Of a stretch of DNA of 10,567 nt, positions 1-7,903 are shown one piece after another. The number at the start of each line of letters is the position of its first letter. The stretch's first letter is position 1. Under the pieces are notes generated by a model. The model was not told where the DNA came from and searched no databases. It saw only the letters and a list, made by a program, of their open reading frames with translations. The position numbers were made by a program, and so were the translations under genes. Source of the DNA: Bacillota bacterium (GTDB taxonomy: Bacteria > Bacillota > Clostridia > Clostridiales > Clostridiaceae); the NCBI GenBank assembly GCA_023399035.1, contig JAEWQX010000246.1:1-10567 (forward strand), given 5' to 3'.

Positions 1-533
1 ACATCATACATGAAGCCGTCAGATCCTGTAGCTGGAAAGCTCTTTCCTCCAGTAGTAACTATAACTTTATCACCATATATCTTACTGCCGCCTTCTGTTA
101 TAATTCCTTTGATTTCATCATCTTCTACAATAAAGTCATTTACTTTAGTGTTGTACATTATCTTTACATTACTTTCTATAAGATCCTTTTTTAATAATTC
201 TATTACTTCATCTGCTTTATCGCTTTTTGTATATACTTTTTGATCAAGCTCTTCCTTGTATTCCAGACCACGTTCTGAAAAATATTCTAAAAGAGAATAG
301 TTGGAAAATGTATAAAGAGCACTGTATAAAAATTTATTGTTATTAACTATCTTTTCAAAAAACTCTTCAATGTCCCTGTTATTTGTAATATTACATCTTC
401 CGCCTCCAGTAAGCTTAAGTTTTGCACCTATAACACTATTTCTCTCTATCAAAACAACTTCGTTATTCTTTGAGCTGCTAAGGGATGCCATGATTCCAGC
501 AGGACCTGCACCTACAACGATAACCTTTGCCAT
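1..533 (-). CDS. NAD(P)/FAD-dependent oxidoreductase, BaiN/HI0933 (YhiN) family, 5' part only
   Basis: Reading leftward from ATG at 533 gives 177 codons with no stop before the window edge, so the C-terminal part is missing. The protein opens with a dinucleotide-binding fold, MAKVIVVGAGPAGIMAS, in which GAGPAG binds the FAD ADP moiety and the acidic residue in VVLIERN ends the second strand. The family signatures follow: KLTGGGRCNITN at about residue 40, and TTGGKSFPATGSDG near the end. Together these mark the HI0933-like flavoproteins of about 400 residues. A few members reduce C=C bonds in bile-acid intermediates (BaiN), but most have no known substrate, so only a cytoplasmic FAD oxidoreductase can be inferred. 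GAGGTG (539-544) lies 5 nt before the ATG, and a likely promoter lies just upstream. It is separated by a terminator from the peptidase gene to its right, so it is probably its own transcription unit. Confidence 0.9.
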   Translation of the reverse strand, partial: MAKVIVVGAGPAGIMASLSSSKNNEVVLIERNSVIGAKLKLTGGGRCNITNNRDIEEFFEKIVNNNKFLYSALYTFSNYSLLEYFSERGLEYKEELDQKVYTKSDKADEVIELLKKDLIESNVKIMYNTKVNDFIVEDDEIKGIITEGGSKIYGDKVIVTTGGKSFPATGSDGFMYD

Positions 534-568
534 AAACACACCTCACTATATTTCATTTGTTCTTTATG

Positions 569-577
569 ATTATAGCA
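569..577 (-). promoter_or_regulatory. Probable extended -10 promoter for the flavoprotein gene
   Basis: On the minus strand the sequence reads TGCTATAAT, a perfect TATAAT (569-574) preceded by the TGn extension. No good -35 box is seen 17 nt upstream (AATAAA), which is tolerated by extended -10 promoters. Transcription would begin near 562, giving a leader of about 28 nt with the GAGGTG ribosome binding site. It lies directly after the terminator of the upstream peptidase gene, which fits an independent promoter. Confidence 0.5.
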
Positions 578-600
578 CATTAAGTGAAGATTTTATTCCA

Positions 601-654
601 CAAAAAATTATATGATAATGAAATACTTTAAAAATCATCACCATATAATTTTTG
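601..654 (-). terminator. Intrinsic terminator of the M16C peptidase gene
   Basis: Arms at 603-621 and 635-653 form a 19-bp stem with a 13-nt loop, starting 14 nt after the peptidase stop codon. On the minus strand it runs into a run of six T (602-607). Two positions (615/641 and 617/639) are A-C mismatches on the plus strand but G-U pairs in minus-strand RNA, so the hairpin is complete only in that orientation. The stem is AT-rich and so may be of moderate strength. Confidence 0.7.
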
Positions 655-667
655 TACTATTATTTTA

Positions 668-3600
668 CTATTGTAGCGGTATTATTTTATCAAATAAATC
701 CTTATGTGAATTTATAGCTTCTGGTGAGCCTACGACGACATAATTGGAATTTTCATTTAATTTTCCTAAATCATCTCCTGAATTCTTTAAGGAGTCAAGA
801 GTTGTTTCCTTTATTTCGTTAAGAATCTGCTTTTTATCTTCCACTGTAATATTATTCATATAATTATTAAGTGTATTTACTGCTCCTGTAAGCTCTCCTT
901 GAGGACTGTTTTCTTCAGCATATGTTGAAATTATATAACTATCCAAGGATGCATCAGTAAGCTCTGGCATTACTGATTTCATATATTCATCTGTTGAATT
1001 TATTACATTTAGTGAATTTGAAAAATCATTATCTCTGAATGTATATATATTGAAGTCTTTTCCGCTTACAGATGCATTTACTCCATATGCGCCTCCATTT
1101 AACCTTAATTGAGGAATAAGAAGCCTTTCATTTAATAATTTAGATAATACATAAAATCTACCTTCATCTGTGATATTTAAATTATTCAAATTTGAATTAA
1201 CGGTCATATACTGTACATCTATATTGGTAGTAAGTGCTTCTCTTCTTTCTGGAACAGGAAGATTATATGAAGCTTTTTCATAAGTCTTGTCACCAAAATT
1301 ATCCACAAAACTGCCTAGTTCATTGTTAAACTTGCTTTTAGCCTCATCATTTCCCCCAAACAATACTGTAAGGTTATTTTTGCTGAATGCCTTATCTCTT
1401 ACTTCCTTTATCTTATCCATCACTTTCTGTGGATTTTCATTATAATCTTTTTCAAGCTGCAAAATAAAATTATGGTAATCTATTCCCATAAGATAATTCT
1501 GATATCTGTTATATAAGTTGTCATAAGCCATTGCACGTACTGAAGCCATGTAATTTGGATTTGCACATAAATAATCATACTGTTGCTTTTCACTGCTTAT
1601 GGTATTTTTTATATAGTCATCATAATTTTCATCAAGATTGCTGTTTAAAAGCATATCAGAAGTAATATCTATAATATCCTTGTAGTCATCATTCATAGCA
1701 ATATATTCAAGATAAAACACTGGATGAGCCTTTGTACCATCTTTACTATCACTTACAGGAGTAATCCTTGTTCCAAGACCATAGGATTTACGTGTAATTT
1801 CATTTTTTATTTCGTCACCTGTACGAGTTTTTGTAGGAAGATCATTTCCTATTAATGTTGAATAAAATTGAAGATATAATAATTCTTCTTCTGTAAGGTG
1901 GCTTTCATCAAAAACGAATCCTGCACTTCCTACTCCTGATATATCAGCATCTGCAGTTACTTCTTTTACTCCATTAACCTCACTTTCCTTTACATTATAA
2001 TCTTTTACTTCAACAGGAATATCTTTTGCATTTACTGCCTTTAATGAATCAATTATGCTCTGGTCAGTTTCCTTGCTGTTCCACTCTTTAAATTCTTTTG
2101 TTTTTGTTACCAGGTCATTTATTTCATCAGCGCTCATTGAAGCTTTTTTATCTGCAAGTTTCTTGGTAAGTTCTGCATTATTCGCTTCTAATAATCCTGG
2201 TTTTGGATTTGTTGTAACAAGTGCAGATTGTTTATTGCTGACAATATACTTATCCATAAGTCCTTCTATATATTTGCCATCAAGTTTGCTTTCAATGTCT
2301 TTATAGTATGAATTTATGTCTATCATGGAATCTCCAAAAATTATATTCATAATACTTGCTGACAAAAGATGATTATATGACTGCCGTTCTTTTTCAAGAC
2401 AGTCTGAAAACTTAAGTGAGGCTATTATGGATTTAGCCAGCTCCTTATTCACTCCATTGCTCACTTCATTTTTTAGTTCGCTGATTACAAGGTTATAAAA
2501 ATCCTTCTTCTTTGACATATCTGCATTTGTTGCTGAAATAGTTATTACTGGCTGATAAGTATCACAGCTTATTGATACTTTATAATCTTCTGCAATATTA
2601 CTGCTTCGTAGTGCCTTCATAAAATCTGATGAATTATCTCCTAGAAGCGCTGCTGCCATTACCATGCCTGCATAATCATCAACTGGGATTTTATCCATTT
2701 CAGGCATTGCAAATACGATATCTATCTTTGATTTATCTGCTGCATCATAATCTGCTGACACTGGAAAATCATAATCTTTTTCTACAAGTCCATCAAATGC
2801 CGGCTGTTCTTTTTTATCTATTGATACTTCTTTCTTATCATATGAAGAAAGGTAGTCATCATTTATCATTTTCAAGAATTTTCCGTAATCTACATCCCCA
2901 TATAAGACCATAAAACTATTTGATGGAGTGTAATTTTTATTATATGTTTCAAGGAATTCTTCATAGCTTAAATCTAATATTGATCTTGGAACTCCCCCTG
3001 AATCATACTGCTGATTTGTATCCTTAAATAATGCCTTCTTGTCATTTTCAGCAGCAACCCTATCTATACTTCCATAGTTCCCTCTCATTTCATTATATAC
3101 TATACCATTGACTGTAAGAGGAGAATCTGCATCTTCAAGTTCATAACGCCATGCTTCTCTTTCAAATACTTTTTTGTCTTTTGCTATTAGCGGATGATAA
3201 ACAGCATCCATATATATATCTGTAAGCTTCATAAGCTGTTCTTCATTTTGTGAACATACTGGGAATACTGTTGAGTTCTGCTGTGTAAAAGCATTTACAA
3301 ATGATGTGTAAGTATTATTCATAACATTGAAAATAATATTTCCTGAAGGATATTTTTCACTTCCACCTAAAAGAGAATGTTCCAGAATGTGATTGATTCC
3401 CTTATCACTTTCAGAAGGAGTGTTAAATGATACAGAAAATCCCCTATTTAAATCACTGTTTTTTATAACAAGCATTTTAGCTCCAGTTTTCACATGTTCA
3501 AAAAGCATTTGTGTAGACTCAGAATTTTCTTTATATTCACTTTTTACAAGTTTAAATCCATACAATTCATCTCCGACATTCTGTACGGTTTCAGAAGCAG

Positions 3601-3700
3601 CAGTGCTATCTGCAGCATGAACATTTAAAGGTGTCTGTGCTAAAAAACATGTTCCAGCCAAAGATGCTGCCAAAAGTAAAGCAATTAATTTTCTTTTCAT
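668..3700 (-). CDS. Exported zinc metallopeptidase, M16C (PreP/presequence protease-like) family
   Basis: A 1010-residue protein, the usual size of single-chain M16C peptidases, which enclose and degrade peptides in a clamshell chamber. The inverted zinc motif HILEH is at 104-108 (zinc ligands H104 and H108, catalytic E107). E204 in GIVYNEM lies exactly 100 residues after H104, the spacing of the third ligand in plant PreP. An M16C-associated linker helix region is at about 470-560, and the C-terminal half has the conserved GGAYG at 869-873. Unlike cytoplasmic relatives it begins with a clear signal peptide (KRK, then a hydrophobic stretch) and a type I cleavage site near VHA-AD (residue 29 or 30). 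C18 is not in a good lipobox, and no cell-wall or membrane anchor is seen, so it is probably secreted. An ATG 15 nt upstream (3715) is in frame but has no ribosome binding site. AGAGGA (3707-3712) lies 6 nt before the ATG at 3700, so that start is preferred. A TATAAT at 3736-3741 could be its -10 box, but no -35 is seen. Confidence 0.93.
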   Translation of the reverse strand: MKRKLIALLLAASLAGTCFLAQTPLNVHAADSTAASETVQNVGDELYGFKLVKSEYKENSESTQMLFEHVKTGAKMLVIKNSDLNRGFSVSFNTPSESDKGINHILEHSLLGGSEKYPSGNIIFNVMNNTYTSFVNAFTQQNSTVFPVCSQNEEQLMKLTDIYMDAVYHPLIAKDKKVFEREAWRYELEDADSPLTVNGIVYNEMRGNYGSIDRVAAENDKKALFKDTNQQYDSGGVPRSILDLSYEEFLETYNKNYTPSNSFMVLYGDVDYGKFLKMINDDYLSSYDKKEVSIDKKEQPAFDGLVEKDYDFPVSADYDAADKSKIDIVFAMPEMDKIPVDDYAGMVMAAALLGDNSSDFMKALRSSNIAEDYKVSISCDTYQPVITISATNADMSKKKDFYNLVISELKNEVSNGVNKELAKSIIASLKFSDCLEKERQSYNHLLSASIMNIIFGDSMIDINSYYKDIESKLDGKYIEGLMDKYIVSNKQSALVTTNPKPGLLEANNAELTKKLADKKASMSADEINDLVTKTKEFKEWNSKETDQSIIDSLKAVNAKDIPVEVKDYNVKESEVNGVKEVTADADISGVGSAGFVFDESHLTEEELLYLQFYSTLIGNDLPTKTRTGDEIKNEITRKSYGLGTRITPVSDSKDGTKAHPVFYLEYIAMNDDYKDIIDITSDMLLNSNLDENYDDYIKNTISSEKQQYDYLCANPNYMASVRAMAYDNLYNRYQNYLMGIDYHNFILQLEKDYNENPQKVMDKIKEVRDKAFSKNNLTVLFGGNDEAKSKFNNELGSFVDNFGDKTYEKASYNLPVPERREALTTNIDVQYMTVNSNLNNLNITDEGRFYVLSKLLNERLLIPQLRLNGGAYGVNASVSGKDFNIYTFRDNDFSNSLNVINSTDEYMKSVMPELTDASLDSYIISTYAEENSPQGELTGAVNTLNNYMNNITVEDKKQILNEIKETTLDSLKNSGDDLGKLNENSNYVVVGSPEAINSHKDLFDKIIPLQ

Positions 3701-3833
3701 CTTATTTCCTCTCATTAAAAATATTTACAAATATAATTATACTCGTATTTATAATTTATTTTCTTAAAATTTACTTAATTTAAATTATTTTGTATATAAG
3801 TATTTTTCTATCAAATTATAGTTTTAAATTCAT

Positions 3834-3870
3834 GTTGATTATATATTTTAAAAGATTATATATAATCAAC
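3834..3870. repeat. Perfect 13-bp inverted repeat upstream of the M16C gene
   Basis: GTTGATTATATAT at 3834-3846 is repeated exactly inverted at 3858-3870, with an 11-nt spacer. A T-rich stretch (TTTTCTTT) follows on the plus strand, but no plus-strand gene precedes it, so a terminator role is doubtful. It lies about 135 nt before the M16C start, where an operator or a leader hairpin could sit. Its function is unknown. Confidence 0.5.
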
Positions 3871-3936
3871 TTTTCTTTAAGGTATAAGTATATCTTTAAA
3901 TTAGTTATTCCTACGAATCTTAAACTTGAATAATCA

Positions 3937-3980
3937 TAAAAATACTGCTAATCAGGTCTAATCCTCCCGATTAACAGTAT
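3937..3980 (-). terminator. Intrinsic terminator downstream of the MerR remnant
   Basis: Arms at 3942-3956 and 3966-3980 form a 15-bp stem with a 9-nt loop, followed on the minus strand by a run of T (3937-3942). Two positions (3948/3974 and 3954/3968) pair only as G-U in minus-strand RNA, which fixes the orientation. It lies about 70 nt after the stop codon of the remnant and separates it from the peptidase gene. Confidence 0.8.
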
Positions 3981-4050
3981 ATATCACATAATTATTTCAT
4001 ATTTACTAATTGTATTTATTAACAGTCAGTATATATAAAAGTATATAAAT

Positions 4051-4624
4051 TTATCTGCATAATAACTCTATCTTAGATAGGTTATTACCTTTTCCATCTT
4101 TATTTACTCTTGCTATTATTCCTGTCTCAATAAAATCTCCAACTATTTTAATATTATTATCTTGAGCAAATCTTATCATTTCATTATAATATTTTCTATT
4201 ATCAAAAGAACTTTCATCTAGATACATTGTTAAATATGTTCCACTTGGCAATGAATATACATTTTCACCATGTATATTTTCATCATATAAAATGACTGAA
4301 AGCTCCCTATTTTCAAAGCTGTCAAGGTTTAGTTTCATATCTTCAAGTTCATTTATCTTTTCTTCAAATGTCATTTTATTCCAATGTTATTTTCTGCCTG
4401 CCTACAATATCTAGTATTGATTCCACTAAACTATCGCTTACTATAAAGTCCTTTATTTCTTCCAAGGACATCCCCATAGTTTTATACAATCAAGCTTTAT
4501 AAACTGTTCTACTGAATAGTATCTATATCCTGTTTCATTATTTATGTGAGCAGGCTTCAGCAGATTAAGTCTATCATAAAGTCTATAGTAAGTATAAAGT
4601 CAACAGTTTTATTTTATTTTTTAT
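4051..4624 (-). pseudogene. MerR-family transcriptional regulator, degenerate (frameshifts and probable deletions)
   Basis: Pieces of one MerR-type regulator lie in three frames, in the right order. Near 4595-4480 reads YYRLYDRLNLLKPAH followed by NETGYRYYSVEQFIKLDCIK, the end of the winged HTH of BltR/BmrR-like proteins. The frame is then lost at a short A run and resumes as MGMSLEEIKDFI, continuing to a stop near 4380. A third frame (4374-4051) starts with the coiled-coil-like EEKINELEDMK and continues into the last part of a GyrI-like effector-binding domain (LPSGTYLTMYL, NIKIVGDF). The first HTH helix is missing and the expected start codon is ATA (4624). The first half of the effector domain also seems to be deleted, judging from the usual length of such proteins. 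The last 107 codons form an open frame, but ATG 4374 has no ribosome binding site, so I treat it as part of the dead gene. It was probably a drug- or ligand-responsive regulator. Confidence 0.82.
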
Positions 4625-4635
4625 TAATTCACCAT

Positions 4636-4641
4636 CTCCTT
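4636..4641 (-). promoter_or_regulatory. Orphan ribosome binding site of the MerR remnant
   Basis: AAGGAG followed by ATGG on the minus strand is a good Shine-Dalgarno sequence. It lies 11 nt before ATA at 4624, where a start codon is expected from the reading frame (ATA AAA AAT AAA). This suggests the original ATG was lost by a point mutation. The only nearby start-like codon, GTG, runs into a stop after one codon. Confidence 0.55.
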
Positions 4642-4676
4642 AAAAGTATGAGTGTTGTTTAGATATCTTTATAAAT

Positions 4677-4718
4677 AAAAATGCCTCTGGTCATTTAAAT
4701 TAAACCAGAGGCATTTTT
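4677..4718. terminator. Bidirectional-type intrinsic terminator after the RNA methyltransferase gene
   Basis: Perfect 15-nt arms (4677-4691 and 4704-4718) enclose a 12-nt loop. The core is ATGCCTCTGGT, with A5 on one side and T5 on the other, so either strand gives a GC-containing stem ending in a U run. It lies 56 nt downstream of the methyltransferase stop codon. It ends the ktrA-methyltransferase unit and insulates it from the MerR remnant. Confidence 0.9.
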
Positions 4719-4773
4719 AATAATATTTCTATAATGTAAATTCCTTATAAACAAATACTAAATTATATTCTGT

Positions 4774-5559
4774 TTAAGTATATAAGTCCTGTCTAACTTT
4801 TTCATACATTATGACAGATGTAGCTATTGCAACATTTAATGATTCAGCATTTCCCGGCATAGGTATCTTAACCTTTGTATCTGCTAGTTCATATACTTCA
4901 TCACTTACTCCATTTCCTTCATTTCCAACTGTCAATAGAACTTTTCCCTTAAGGCTTTCCTGGAAGAAATCCTTGTCTGTATCAAGAGATGTAACGACTA
5001 TCTTAAAGTTTTTAGCTTTTAAAGATTTAACAAGAGTCATATTATCATCATCATAATGGACAGGTACATAAAATAATGATCCCATAGTTGAGCGTATTGT
5101 CTTTTCATTATATATATCTACAGTACCTTTTGTTAAAATAATTCCATCTGCCTTTACTGCATGGGCTGTTCTTATTATTGTACCTAAGTTGCCTGGATCC
5201 TGCACCTTATCACATAATAGATAAAAGCTTCCATCCAGTTCTAGAGGCTTTTCATTCATATGTACGACTGCAACTATCCCCTGAGGTTTTTCTGTTGAAA
5301 TAAGCTCATTAAATAAAGCATTAGTCATTTCATATATTTTTATTTTATCACTAATATATTCTTCTAAATATGAATTTATCTTTTCTCTGCCATCAGATGT
5401 TACTATTAAATAGTCTATGTCTAATCCAGCCTTAAAAGCTTCTTGAACAAGTCTAAATCCTTCTATTATATATTTGCTGCTTTTATTTCTGTTTTTTCTT
5501 TCTTTTAGTTTTCTTGTTTCTTTGAATAGATTATTATCTTTACTTTCAATAAAAATCAA
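4774..5559 (-). CDS. TrmH/SpoU-family RNA 2'-O-ribose methyltransferase
   Basis: A 261-residue SPOUT-class enzyme that should transfer a methyl group from S-adenosylmethionine to a ribose 2'-OH in rRNA or tRNA. The N-terminal substrate-binding region (IIEGFRLVQEA, about 31-41) is followed by the three knot motifs. These are DPGNLGTIIRTA at 121-132 (N124, catalytic R130), GNEGNGVS at 212-219, and IPMPGNAESLNVAIATSV at 232-249. Length and motifs are complete. GTG at 5568 would give three more residues, but it overlaps the Shine-Dalgarno GAGGTGG (5565-5571). TTG at 5559 lies 6 nt after GAGGTG and is preferred. The gene starts 17 nt after the ktrA stop, so the two are probably co-transcribed. The target base is not predictable. 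The neighbourhood (infC operon, Ktr genes, then this gene) suggests an ortholog of Bacillus ysgA, an rRNA-methylase-like protein. Confidence 0.9.
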   Translation of the reverse strand: MIFIESKDNNLFKETRKLKERKNRNKSSKYIIEGFRLVQEAFKAGLDIDYLIVTSDGREKINSYLEEYISDKIKIYEMTNALFNELISTEKPQGIVAVVHMNEKPLELDGSFYLLCDKVQDPGNLGTIIRTAHAVKADGIILTKGTVDIYNEKTIRSTMGSLFYVPVHYDDDNMTLVKSLKAKNFKIVVTSLDTDKDFFQESLKGKVLLTVGNEGNGVSDEVYELADTKVKIPMPGNAESLNVAIATSVIMYEKVRQDLYT

Positions 5560-5576
5560 AGCTTCCACCTCAAATT

Positions 5577-6242
5577 TTAACTTTTTCCTATGGCTCCCTC
5601 AAGTTTTCCTAAGTCTTTTGTGGATCCGAGAGCTACTATAATATCATTTTTCTTTATTATTTCATCTGCCCCTGGCGAAACATTAACTTTGCTGCCATCT
5701 TTTATTGCAACTACGTTAATTCCATATTTTCTTCGAAGTTCAAGATCTATTAATGATTTCTCAACCCACGAATCAAGAGCTTCTATTTCCATTATGCTGT
5801 ATTCTGATGACAATTCGATATAATCGAGTATATTTGATGAAACAAGATTATGTGCAACTCTCTTACCCATATCCTTTTCAGGAAGGATAACCTTATTAGC
5901 ACCTATTTTATACAGCACCTTTGCATGTAAATCACTGTGTCCTTTTGCAATGACATACTTAACTCCCATTTCTCTCATAAGAAGTGCCGACATTACGCTT
6001 GCCTGAATATCAGATCCTATAGTGACAACTGCAACATCAAAATTGCTTAATCCAAGCTTTCTGAGAGCATTTTCATCAGTTGCATCCATTTGTACTGCGT
6101 GAGTTACATAATCTGCAATATCAGCAATCTTTTCTTCATCCATATCAATAACAAGGACATCATGCCCTAAATCATATACTGTTTTAGCAAGTGATTCACC
6201 AAATCTTCCAAGTCCTACTACAACAAACTGTTTTTTTGACAT
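5577..6242 (-). CDS. ktrA: KtrA-type potassium uptake regulatory subunit (RCK/TrkA-N and TrkA-C domains)
   Basis: A 221-residue cytoplasmic protein, the normal KtrA length. It forms the nucleotide-binding ring that gates the KtrB channel. The RCK_N Rossmann fold starts with FVVVGLGRFG (G10, G12, G15), and the strand-2 acidic residues D33 and D35 are in VIDMDEE, where the ATP/ADP ribose is contacted. The C-terminal RCK_C domain (about 135-221) includes YGINVVAI and the loop KVNVSPGADEII; this domain binds cyclic di-AMP in several Firmicute KtrA proteins. An upstream ATG (6269) would add nine residues, but the run GGGGGGAG (6248-6255) sits 5 nt before ATG 6242, which is therefore chosen. Its partner ktrB ends 151 nt upstream. 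That gap contains a good promoter, so ktrA can be expressed apart from ktrB. Confidence 0.93.
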   Translation of the reverse strand: MSKKQFVVVGLGRFGESLAKTVYDLGHDVLVIDMDEEKIADIADYVTHAVQMDATDENALRKLGLSNFDVAVVTIGSDIQASVMSALLMREMGVKYVIAKGHSDLHAKVLYKIGANKVILPEKDMGKRVAHNLVSSNILDYIELSSEYSIMEIEALDSWVEKSLIDLELRRKYGINVVAIKDGSKVNVSPGADEIIKKNDIIVALGSTKDLGKLEGAIGKS

Positions 6243-6282
6243 TTTATCTCCCCCCGTATTCATAAACAATTAAAACACTTTT

Positions 6283-6311
6283 AATATATGATAACAATTA
6301 TTTTATATCAA
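6283..6311 (-). promoter_or_regulatory. Likely SigA promoter for ktrA and the methyltransferase gene
   Basis: On the minus strand TTGATA (6306-6311) and TATATT (6283-6288) are separated by exactly 17 nt. Transcription would start near 6276, giving a leader of about 34 nt with the G-rich ribosome binding site. No terminator is visible between ktrB and this site, so readthrough from ktrB is also possible. In such AT-rich DNA a match like this can occur by chance. Confidence 0.55.
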
Positions 6312-6393
6312 ATTTAAAAATTTCTTCATCATATATAAGCAATATCAAAAAATTTTGTTACTATATATATATTTATTTTGTATTTTTCTATGA

Positions 6394-7740
6394 TTATCCA
6401 ATTAATATCTTACCTTCTGGATATCTTATGCCTGAATTTTTATTTCTCTTTATAATAGCTAAAAATACTGTTATAGGTCCTACTCTTCCACAGTACATAG
6501 TAAACATGAGAACAAATTTACTCAACGTTCCTATTTCCTGAGTAACCCCAGTAGTAAGTCCTGCTGTTCCAAATGCAGATGATGCTTCATAAAGAATATT
6601 TATAAACTGCTGATCTGGTTCTGCAACGCTCAGTATCATTGTCACACCCAGTATTATTGCCATTCCTATTGCAAATAAGGTGAATGCCTTATATACAGTT
6701 TCCTTTGAAAATCTTCTTCCAAATGCCTCAGTATCACTTCTTCCTCTAAGAACTGATACTACTGTAAGCACAAGAACACCAAAAGTGGCTGTCTTAAATC
6801 CGCCAGCAGTAGATCCTGGAGATCCTCCTATAAACATTAGTATTATAGTAATAAGTTTACCGCTCATAGTCATATCTCCTGTAGATATACTATTGAACCC
6901 TGCTGTTCTAGGGGTAATTGATGAAAATAATGAATTTAAAATCTTTTCACCAAAATTAAGGCCTCCTAATGTTGCATCATTGCTATATTCAACAAGGAAT
7001 ATAGCAAGAGCTCCTCCAAAAATCAAACTTGTTGTAACACATAAAACTATTTTTGAATGAACTGATAATTTTCTTATCTTTTTATAATTTAATATTTCTA
7101 TCAACACGGAAAATCCTAGGCCGCCTACTACTATTAATACACTTATTACAATTATTACAAAATAGTTATTGTTAAACCCAGTCAAGCTTGTAAAGTTTCC
7201 AAACAAATCAAATCCAGCATTACAGAATGCCGATATAGAATGAAATACACTGTAAAATATACCTGTAGATATACCATACCTCGGAATAAATACAAGACTT
7301 AAAAGAAGAGCTCCTGTAAACTGTACTACAAAGGTAAGTCCAAGTACATATCTAAGCATTTTTACAAGCCCTTGAATATCAAATGTATTCATAGCTTCCT
7401 GCATGATTAATCTATCCCTTAATGTAATCTTCTTTCCAAGAAGCATTGCAATAAATGTTGTTATGGACATGAATCCAAGGCCGCCGATTTCTATTAATAA
7501 CATTATTACACACTGACCAAATGTATTCCAGTACGTTCCTGTATCTACTGTTACAAGCCCCGTTACACATACAGCTGAAGTTGCCGTGAAAATTGAATCA
7601 ACAAGACTTGTATATCTGCCGCTTTTAGATGAAATAGGCAGACTAAGTATAACTCCGCCAAGTAAAATTACTATTGCAAAGCCAAGTGCTAATATTCTTA
7701 CTTCGCTAAGCCTGTTCTTTCTTGTAAAGACTTTTCCCAT
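6394..7740 (-). CDS. ktrB: KtrB/TrkH-family potassium transporter, membrane subunit
   Basis: A 448-residue polytopic membrane protein with the four membrane-pore-membrane repeats of the Trk/Ktr/HKT superfamily. It takes up K+ (Na+-coupled in some members) across the cytoplasmic membrane. All four selectivity-filter segments are present: AVCVTGLVTV (G61), FCNAGFDL (G176), TPRTAGFNS (G281) and SAFGTAGLTT (G394). The glycine-rich GGSPGSTAGG (305-314), which forms the gate loop in KtrB, is intact. The C-terminus GRVGPITVFLAI matches KtrB rather than the longer TrkH. ATG at 7740 follows GAGGTGAGAGG. It begins about 160 nt after the infC-operon terminator, and I could not assign a convincing promoter in that gap. 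I see no conserved core of the ydaO/cyclic di-AMP riboswitch there. A 14-nt palindrome (TAATAATATTATTA, 7860-7873) lies in the gap, with no known role. Confidence 0.95.
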   Translation of the reverse strand: MGKVFTRKNRLSEVRILALGFAIVILLGGVILSLPISSKSGRYTSLVDSIFTATSAVCVTGLVTVDTGTYWNTFGQCVIMLLIEIGGLGFMSITTFIAMLLGKKITLRDRLIMQEAMNTFDIQGLVKMLRYVLGLTFVVQFTGALLLSLVFIPRYGISTGIFYSVFHSISAFCNAGFDLFGNFTSLTGFNNNYFVIIVISVLIVVGGLGFSVLIEILNYKKIRKLSVHSKIVLCVTTSLIFGGALAIFLVEYSNDATLGGLNFGEKILNSLFSSITPRTAGFNSISTGDMTMSGKLITIILMFIGGSPGSTAGGFKTATFGVLVLTVVSVLRGRSDTEAFGRRFSKETVYKAFTLFAIGMAIILGVTMILSVAEPDQQFINILYEASSAFGTAGLTTGVTQEIGTLSKFVLMFTMYCGRVGPITVFLAIIKRNKNSGIRYPEGKILIG

Positions 7741-7903
7741 CCTCTCACCTCAAAGGTTAAATTATATATTTATATAGTGTAAAATTCTGCCCTATATCTC
7801 TTATTGCTTAAAGCCAAAAATAAAACAATATATGCAGAAATTTTCACTACCACTCTTAATAATAATATTATTAGACAGAAAGCATATAACATATACTTTT
7901 TTA

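Larger units (their letters stand above)
3716..4050. other. AT-rich intergenic spacer between the M16C gene and the MerR remnant
   Basis: This stretch contains no open reading frame that I can support on either strand. It holds the terminator of the MerR remnant (3937-3980), a perfect AT-rich inverted repeat (3834-3870), and the region where the M16C promoter should lie. The best -10 candidate for that promoter is TATAAT at 3736-3741 on the minus strand, without a recognisable -35 box. The remainder is unstructured AT-rich sequence. Confidence 0.6.

Noticed and set aside
3698..3715. M16C start at ATG 3715
   Set aside because: It has no Shine-Dalgarno sequence, and the five extra residues are encoded by the ribosome binding site of ATG 3700.
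3834..3870. Terminator on the plus strand
   Set aside because: The stem is AT-only apart from two G-C pairs near its base, and no plus-strand gene precedes it, so it is listed only as an inverted repeat.
4051..4374. A stand-alone 107-residue protein
   Set aside because: The ATG has no ribosome binding site, and the sequence is the end of a MerR effector domain with matching upstream pieces in other frames, so it is treated as part of the pseudogene.
7741..7903. Possible cyclic di-AMP (ydaO-type) riboswitch before ktrB
   Set aside because: The gap is about 160 nt and AT-rich, and the conserved GC-rich core of that riboswitch is absent.
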